A model generated the notes under the pieces. It did not search any database. It saw only the letters and a list, made by a program, of their open reading frames with translations, and was not told the origin of the DNA. Made by a program: the position numbers and the translations under genes. Below are positions 57,124 to 64,000 of a DNA stretch of 64,000 nt, one piece after another. This DNA comes from Adiantum capillus-veneris (Eukaryota; Streptophyta; Polypodiopsida; Polypodiales; Pteridaceae). Where the stretch lies: the NCBI GenBank assembly GCA_014529385.2, contig CM043956.1, positions 88,159,221-88,223,220 on the forward strand, read 5' to 3'. Position 1 is the stretch's first letter. Each line of letters begins with the position of its first letter.

Positions 57124-57942
57124 TGTTAGCGTGCAAACAAGAACCTCTATAGCCTTGCACACACCACACCGTTGGAAGAAAACACCATAAAGCTGCGGAA
57201 AACACCTATGTCGAACACTTGTAAAGACGGACGGGAAACATCCCTAGCCCAAAGCATGATAAAAATTTCTGAAAATTGAGACCAGAAAGATGAAGCTCGT
57301 GTCGTGTAGACCTCTGTAGAGTATCCATATGCTTGATTCCGACAATAGACGAGAGATTTACAAGCTTTCGAAGTTGGGATATCTCTCAAAAGCTCCAAAA
57401 AAGCTAGCCATTGTAAGCCAAAAGGGTGTGTAGGGAATTATAGCCATTAAAAGGGGTTTTTTTGGCTCTTATCCCAACGGATTTTCTCTCCTCTTAGCCG
57501 ACATGATTCCCCTTGTAGTCCTCTATTTATTGGCTCGTTTTGGGCTTAATTTGGGTGGAAAATGGCATGTCGGCCACTTTTTGACCAAGGAAAAGGGGGG
57601 AGGGGAAGTGTCAAGGGGACCAAAAAGCATTCCCAGGTGCATGTCTAGCTTGTGGGAACCCAAAATGGGCACTCCCTCTCTCCCCCAACACCCACAAGCC
57701 CCATTAACAAGGCATGAGAGCACCATTTCCCATTTGATACAACCTTATAAGGCACCCACTCCCCCCCTTATACCCTCCATTTTCCACTTGCTCCCCCCCA
57801 TGTGGGATACTTCATTGACACTTGGCACCATCCTCCCACCTCCCCACTTAAGCACATAAATTTCCTGTTTTTCTCCCCACACCGAGCAATCTTGACGGAG
57901 GGGTGGCGGGTGACTCCGAGCACTGAATGCGACGCTATAAAT
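57124..57942 (-). mobile_element. Truncated 3' LTR of element 4
   Basis: It matches 59738-60555 (for example GCAAACAAGAACCTCTATAG and the CCGAGCAATCTTGACGGAGG block). About 400 bases that begin the 5' LTR (60556-60956) are absent; integrase coding sequence joins at about 57943. Confidence 0.75.
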
Positions 57943-58841
57943 CCATTTTCAAATTTGTTTACAACAGTAAAAGGACCTTCCTATTTGATTTGAAATTTCT
58001 TGTAAAAGGTATTGTCCAATTTACTATTGTATCGCAACATCAAATCACCCTTCTCAAATTTGTTATCCTCCAGGCACTCATTGGCTTTTAGCTAAGCCTT
58101 CCTTGACACTTCCGCATAGTAGCTCAAAGCTAAAACTCTATCCAATTGCAAGCATTGTAAATCCAATAAACTATCTTGCCATGCATTTGTTTGCTCCTCA
58201 TCTTCCAATGACAACAACTTAAGAGTAGGAATTTCCACTTCAACTGGCAATAAAGCTTCCTTGCCATAAACCAAGTGGTAAGGGGAAAATCCTGTGCTCG
58301 TTTTGATAGCAGTTCTGTAGGCCCATACTGGACAAGGCAACTCTGAATCCCAAGTCTTCCCATGTGTTTGAGTCATCTTTGTCAAGATCTTTACCAACTC
58401 TGCATTGAACCTTTCATTAAGACCATTGCATTGTGGATAATAGGGAGAACTGTACCTATGCTATATATTCAGCTTTTTGCATAAGACATCAAACATCTCT
58501 CCTCTAAATCCTGGTCCTCTATCAAAAAGTAGCTCTAGTGGCACACCAAATTTGCAACATACGTACTCATAAACAATTTTTTCCATCTCTTTATTGGTAA
58601 TTTGTTTGACATCCTTGGCTTTCGCCCATCATGAAAAATAATCCACTACTGTTGAGATGTAAGCATTTCTTTTGCTAGTCATAGGTAAGGGTCCAATGGC
58701 ATCAAGACCCCATTTTTCAAACACGTCAAAAGCTAGAATTGTCTTTCGCAATTCAAGCTTAAAAATTCTCTTTGCCATCCTTTGACAAGGCAAACACGAC
58801 TTGCAACAATGATTAACATCCTGTTGAATACTAGGCCACAT
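57943..58841 (-). pseudogene. Integrase remnants of element 4
   Basis: 58841-58629: MWPSIQQDVNHCCKSCLPCQ (zinc-binding C-x2-C) and FEKWGLDAIGPLPM (first Asp). A decayed middle contains the second Asp and Glu region. 58397-58092: LPCPVWAYRTAIKTSTGFSPYHLVYGKEALLPVEV, the conserved end of the core. The trace continues to 57943 as a GPF-type C-terminus. Stops divide the fragments. Confidence 0.75.
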
Positions 58842-59400
58842 CTACTTTCCTCCGAATCAGGTCTTCTTTTAAACTGTAAGCTGTTTGGCCTTCTCCCAAC
58901 GGTAAATCTGCCACTTCAAATTGTCTATGAGGATTTCTCTTTCTCTTGGCTTTCGCATCTCCACCCTCTTTCTCCTTCCCTTTCTTTCTGCTAGGCCTTG
59001 GTGTTGCATAGCCTTCCCTCTCTCTTTTGCCTACTGGCACCACATCTACTTATTTCTTTTCGACTCGCACAGCACCCATATGACCACTGCATGACAAAAT
59101 CATGAACACTTTGATTAGCCCTTTGAGTGTACCCCAAAATTTCATGCCAAACTTCATCAGGTACTTCAATGGATCGGTATTGTGCCAGGAAAGCTTGCTT
59201 CACACGATTATAGTCCAAACCACCCCTGGATTTTGTGCTTGCATCAGTTCCTCAGAATTGTATAACCAAACTTTTGCCTCATCCTATAAACTATATTGCA
59301 GCAGCCGCAACAATATAGCTTGGTCTAGTATATTGCATAGTAAACAATTGACTTCCAACTTTTCAATAAACGTCTGTGCATTTTCATTAGGCAATCCATG
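58842..59400 (-). pseudogene. Gag remnants of element 4
   Basis: 59218-58991 has MDYNRVKQAFLAQYRSIEVP and YTQRANQSVHDFVMQW (gag capsid). 59043-58831 is a basic Lys/Arg-rich tail with ADLPLGEGQTAYSLKEDL, a protease-proximal segment comparable to DFPLGHGMVPYNLLEDM in element 2. It runs straight into the integrase MWPSIQQD, marking the deletion joint. Confidence 0.65.
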
Positions 59401-59711
59401 AAACTATGGAAACTCATATGAAATGTTTGATTTCCACAAAAACACTTACATGTGACGTCGAAAGCTCAAGGGATGTTGATGGATCACTCCAGTACCTAAT
59501 CCACGTCACACTTGGTAACCCAACCCCTAGTGCTTGGCTGCACAAAACCTCACAACCCTCCAAAGGCTACAATCCAATTATACGACCACCTCAAGTGCTG
59601 TCCACAATTTGCACATAGATAGGTGGTTGTCCATAAGGACCCACATCCCTTTTACATTCACTGCTTGCAGAATAGACATATTTCACAGGAATTGGAGCAT
59701 AGGAGTACTTG

Positions 59712-59731
59712 CTCCTTAGTGGGGGACACCA
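59712..59731 (-). other. Primer-binding site of element 4
   Basis: TGGTGTCCCCCACTAAGGAG, minus strand, six bases from the LTR end. Same type as in elements 1 and 2. Confidence 0.5.
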
Positions 59732-59737
59732 AAACAA

Positions 59738-60956
59738 TGTTAGTGTGCAAACAAGAACCTCTATAGCCTTGCAGTCACCACACCGTCAGAAGGAAACACC
59801 ATAAAGCTGCGGAAAACACCTATGTCCAACACTTGTAAAGATGGGCGGGAAACAACCCTAATTCAAATTATGATTAAAATTGCTAAAACCCAAGACCATA
59901 AAGATAAATATCGTGTCATGTAGACCTCGATAGAGTATCCATATGCTTGATTTCGACAACAGACGAGAGAGTTACAAGCTTTCGAAGTTCGGGTATCTCT
60001 CAAAAGCTCCAAAAAAGCTAGTCTCTATAAGCCAAAAGGGTGTGCAAGGAATTGCAGCCAGTAAAAGGGGGATTTTTTTGACTCTTATCCCAAGGGATTT
60101 TCTCTCCCCTCTTAGCCGACATCATTCCCCTTGTAGTCCTCTTTTTATTGGCTCATTTTGGGCTTAATTTGGGTGGAGAATGGCTTGTCGGCAACTTTTT
60201 GACCAAGGAAAAGGGGGGAGGGGAAGTGTCCAGGGGACCAAAAAGCATGCCGAGGTACCTTTCCAGCTGGTGGGAACCCAAAATGGGTGCCCCCTCTCTC
60301 CTCCAACATCCACGAGCCCCAATAGCAAGGCAAGAGAGCACCATTTCCCATGTGATACAACCTTAGGGGGTACCCACTCCCCCCCTTATACCCTCCACTT
60401 TCCACTTGTTCCCCCCCATGTGGGATTAATTCATTGCCACTTGGCACCATCCTCCCATCTCCCCACTTAAGCACATAAATTTCCTACTTTGCTCCCCACA
60501 CCGAGCAATCTTGACGGAGGCGTGGTAGGTGACTCCGACCACGGAATGCGACGTTGTAAAGCTTGGCTTGGAGCTCATCACTTTGGCCATTTCCATAAAT
60601 CCACACCTTTTTTAATTAAATCTATCAAATCAATCCACTTTCCTTTGCTCGCATGCATCTGCACCGACTTTCTAAGTAAGCAACCGCCCATTTCAAATGC
60701 ATGTAACGCATGATGTATGAGTCCGATTGACCGGCTATCAAGCACGACTGAAAATACTCATTGGAAACCACCTTTTAGAAGTTTGACCAACAGGAAACTC
60801 TTACAAAGGACTAAGAAGAACCAAGCCTTTATACATAAATTTTACAAGAGCACTTTGAAAACTCAAAGCATTATGTACATTTATGTACTCAAGGCTAGTG
60901 AGCAATCTTTTTAGCATGTATTAGGGACTTTATCTTCATACAAAAAATGCCTGACA
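59738..60956 (-). mobile_element. 5' LTR of element 4
   Basis: 1,219 bp. The plus-strand reading starts TGTTAGTGTGC and ends CCTGACA, so both ends are TG...CA, with target duplication CCGG beyond. Confidence 0.75.
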
Positions 60957-60960
60957 CCGG

Positions 60961-62654
60961 CTAGCATTAGCATGTCACATCCGACATCTGCTATGCCTAG
61001 GGCCACACATATGAACTTTGGGCCACCACATGTCACAACACCGTACCAAACTTGGAACCCAAGGGCTTCCTATGTGCCAAGCCCAATTCCAATACCTACA
61101 TGTAGTCTCAAGAGCCCCTGCACCTGCGGCCACTATACCTGCTCCACATGTAGTCTCAAGAGCGCCTGCACCTGCGGCCACTATACCTGCTCACTTAGGT
61201 GATTTGGAAACATTTGCTCAAGCTATCGGTTGATCTATTGCTGAGAATATGCCTAACATGCCTGATAGAGAGTCTAGAAGTAAGGCAGTACAAATAGCCA
61301 AGCTCACACAAAAATTTAGTGGAGACGGGGATGTAAGAAAGCATATCGAAGTGTTTGAACAAATATGCAATTTTCTAGGAGAACACAATGACATGCATAA
61401 GAGTAATGCTTTAAGCCTAACATGGGAAGGCTATGGATTTGTATAGAGCCCTAAGGGTGGAAGAAAAAACGATTTACTCTCCTACTCTTAGGAGACTATT
61501 CTTAAAAGAATACATATCAGAGGGAGTGCTTTGGGGTGTATCCTCTCAGCTCCAGAAAGCCCAATGAGAGGAAGGAGAGTCGATGAGAGACTTTATTAGT
61601 CACTTGAAGCATTTGAATTGTCGTTGTAATCCAAATGAGTGCTTCAATAATAATCAATTGCTTGATAGATTCATTGGGGGATTACAGATTTCTACAATGG
61701 CCTAGTCATTAGAGGTATCACCACTTGGGAAGCAGTCACCACCAATGCGATCCAATTGGAGGATAATTTAATGATTCAAGGAGAAAGAGTGTATGTTGAG
61801 CCTAAATCTACTAGCTCGCAAGCATTGGGGCATTAGCCAATGACCCTAAAGCCTATTGCTAAGGAGCCAAAGATATTTGAGATGACTTTAGCATATCTCA
61901 CCAAGGCTATTCAAGAGAGTGTTAGAGACAATCGTGCTCCACAAAACAATCATATGTATCCAAGAAGGGAGCAACAATGGTGCTCAGTATGCTATGGTCC
62001 GCATAGTACCAGTGAATGCACTACTTTTAGAGTAAATTCAATGGGAATTGCAATGCTTGTGGGAGGTATGGTCATCAAGATAAGGATTGCATAGTATTTA
62101 AGTGCGTGATGGCCAATAGACCAACCTTAGCATGGACAGGCACACCTCGAGTACCTGCATTGATGCCGGCCCCACCTCTTGAACAAACATCACAACACAT
62201 GGTCCCTAGGGCCCAAAATGTTGTTCAAACAACACCCTTACCACCTCTAGTTCTAGGATCGCAACCACCACATCTGAGAATCACTTCTATGAATCAAGTG
62301 GGTTGTGAGTCATCTATTGCTTGTTTGGAAGGCTATGAGGAAGATATATACCCTAATACTGTCTATGGGATTGATGCGCTTGAAGAAAGTCCACAATACT
62401 ACATGGAGGACTATTGGGGACAAGCCAAACCTGTCTATCAAGTAGCTGCTCTTGCTGTAAGAGGCCAAAATATCAATTACACTGCCAAGAGTCCACCCCT
62501 TCAATGCTATGAGTGTGGAGGTCCACATCTTGTGACCGAGTGTCCTATTAGGCTACAAAATAATGCCACACTGATGAAAACCAATGAAGCGAGCATGTCT
62601 ACAATGCTGATACTCATGCATAATCGATGTGGCATAAATCATTTGATTGCTTAA
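60961..62654 (+). pseudogene. Gag of element 5, main part
   Basis: A Pro-rich region with a 48-bp in-frame duplication (61099-61195, SRAPAPAATIPA twice) precedes the capsid (61249 onward: AKLTQKFSGDGDVRKHIEVFEQI; then in other frames LRRLFLKEYISEGVLWG and LLDRFIGGLQIS). A C/H motif WCSVCYGPHSTSECTTF follows at about 61978. The final zinc knuckle is CYECGGPHLVTEC at about 62507, with a second imperfect one at about 62628 (NRCGINHLIA, then CPNNPN). Multiple frameshifts. Confidence 0.65.
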
Positions 62655-63473
62655 TGTCCGAATAATCCAAATGCACCAGAGATCACGCCATTAAACTTGA
62701 TTGAGGTTACCAAGGAGCCATCACAAAGTACACATGTGGTACTAGTAGACGTACTCACACGATTGATTCTCCAAAAGCAAAATTATATTCTTGAAGAAAG
62801 AGACATGGAATCAATTGCCCAATCTTAGAAGAAGAAGAAGACATGAAGGAAGAGGTTGCAAAAACCAACGAAGTCAGACCCTAGTTCAAAGACCAACATA
62901 GGGACTGGTAACGACCCCGTATATATGAACAACACTAAAGAGGATTTTGATTCATGTGAAACCATGGAGAACAAAACGACCACAAAGAAAGAAACCAACA
63001 AGGAAGATCATCATGAGCCACAATGGCCAGGATCCAAGAAGAAGATAGGAACTTATCCAAACCCTACAGAGGAGATTGAGCGAGTCAAGCAATTAAGAAG
63101 TTTGGTAGAAGATACCCAAAGAGATCTAGAGCCAGCACCTAGGCAAATCCAGATTATAGAGACATTGTTCCCTACGCAACAACAACTTCACAAAGTCCAT
63201 AGACCCCTAGCCATACCTAGTGTCATCCAAGAAGAAAGTGACTTAAAGTCATGGGAAAGTGGGCGTACTCACTTTTTGTTGGAAAGAATGTTTACACAGG
63301 GACTACCTAACCCTATTGAAGAAATAGAGATCCCATCTTCCCTATGTCAAGGCACCAAAGCCCAAAAGGTGCCGTTAAATATTGCCAAATTGATGGATTT
63401 CATGGCTTCAAAAGTTATAACCACCATCATGTCCAAACTATTTGGAGACCCTGAGCTATTCTTAGCTCTTTGA
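62655..63473 (+). pseudogene. Gag-protease spacer of element 5
   Basis: An acidic/charged ORF (62856-63473) without a recognised domain, with EEIERVKQLRSLVEDTQRDLEP suggesting a coiled coil. It corresponds in position to 25594-26298 of element 3. Confidence 0.4.
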
Positions 63474-63522
63474 GCTTTTCTCAAATGGAGAACTGAAGGT
63501 CGGGCTACCACAATTTTCATAG

Positions 63523-64000
63523 ATGGATGGAGCTAGGGAGATGCCAATAGAGGGGGAACACTTAGATCCACAACCCAACCTAGATGAGAACCATGTTGTA
63601 GAAATACTTGTTAACAAGTTGGGACAATACTTTGAGGACAATGAATCCAATGCAACCATACCAATCACTACCAAGGGATTAACTATGAAGGTAATCCTTG
63701 ATGGTGGTGCTGGGGTTAGCATTGTGACTGAAAATTTCTAGGAAACTATGGTAAGATCTCTCACCTTGGGACCACAACCATAGTATTAAAGATGGCCAAT
63801 GGATCTATTGTTAAACCTATTGGGATGCTAGAAGATCTTACAATCAAGGTCTTTGGACATAAAATAAGAAATACCTTTATTGTTATGGATTTCTCCAAGA
63901 ACACTATGGAATCTGAGATGATCTTAGGACGTCCTTTTATGAGGGAAGCAAAAATGGTGTATGACTGGTCTAAAAACCATGTCTACTTGTGCAGTTCTAA
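63523..64000 (+). pseudogene. Protease of element 5 (runs off the window)
   Basis: MKVILDGGAGVSIVTE is the active site in the D-G-G-A form usual for Tat/Athila proteases. After a stop at 63739, MANGSIVKPIGMLEDL and MILGRPFMREAKMVYDW complete the fold. The polymerase part would lie beyond the window end. Confidence 0.75.

Larger units (their letters stand above)
57124..60956 (-). mobile_element. Element 4: deletion derivative of a Ty3/gypsy element, TSD CCGG
   Basis: The complete 5' LTR lies at 59738-60956 (minus strand start TGTCAGGC, end CTAACA). The partial 3' LTR is at 57124-57942. The flanks carry CCGG at 57120-57123 and 60957-60960. Inside, on the minus strand: primer site 59712-59731, gag remnants, then integrase fused directly to gag. 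Protease, reverse transcriptase, RNase H and the start of the 3' LTR are missing. It sits in the gag of element 5. Confidence 0.8.

Noticed and set aside
63690-63722. Protease active site D-G-G-A instead of D-S/T-G-A as a sign of inactivation
   Set aside because: D-G-G is the usual form in Tat/Athila-type proteases; it is also seen in element 2.

Overview
The window is nuclear DNA of a plant with a large, repeat-rich genome. Almost every coding trace is a decayed mobile element: Ty3/gypsy LTR retrotransposons (mostly Tat-like, with two RNase H domains or tRNA-Asp-type primer sites), a Copia fragment, MULE-like transposase genes and a TTAA-flanked MITE. Long (GA)n/(CT)n microsatellites are frequent, several of them inside LTRs. 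There are no prokaryotic operons, rRNA genes or CRISPR arrays. A seed-free vascular plant (fern or lycophyte) is my guess for the host; nothing here proves it.

Layout. 0-8 kb: gag and Copia debris, then a mosaic of one LTR family in both orientations, with a minus-strand gag split by a 1.3-kb MITE (4686-6006). 8-13 kb: a plus-strand element with a tRNA-Asp-like primer site, a leader holding six palindromes mostly about 287 bp apart, and a broken gag. 13.9-17.9 kb (minus): an intron-containing gene joining a ParB-like domain to a beta-type DNA amino-methyltransferase domain. Its splice junctions are phase-consistent; five in-frame stops lie in the upstream half and none in the methyltransferase exons. 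17.9-18.9 kb: five copies of a palindrome, the last a perfect 48-mer. 20.8-24.0 kb (plus): a MULE-like transposase gene with a C-terminal SWIM finger, one frame throughout with four stops.

24.7-49.2 kb is a nest. A plus-strand Tat-like element (24.7-28.36 kb) is cut by a minus-strand element (28358-49242), which is itself cut in its leader by a second minus-strand element (37414-46608, target duplication ACGC, 712-codon RNase H-integrase ORF intact). Both minus-strand elements carry an unrecognised ORF region with repeated small domains between primer site and gag. 49.4-52.9 kb (minus): a second MULE-like gene, paralogous to the first but with a different C-terminus. 54.5-64 kb: a plus-strand element (primer site 55124, gag, protease) interrupted by a minus-strand deletion derivative (57124-60956, target duplication CCGG).

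The strongest candidate for something new is the ParB-methyltransferase gene, together with the palindrome arrays on either side of it. The link between gene and palindromes is conjecture. Coordinates of splice sites and LTR ends were read by eye.
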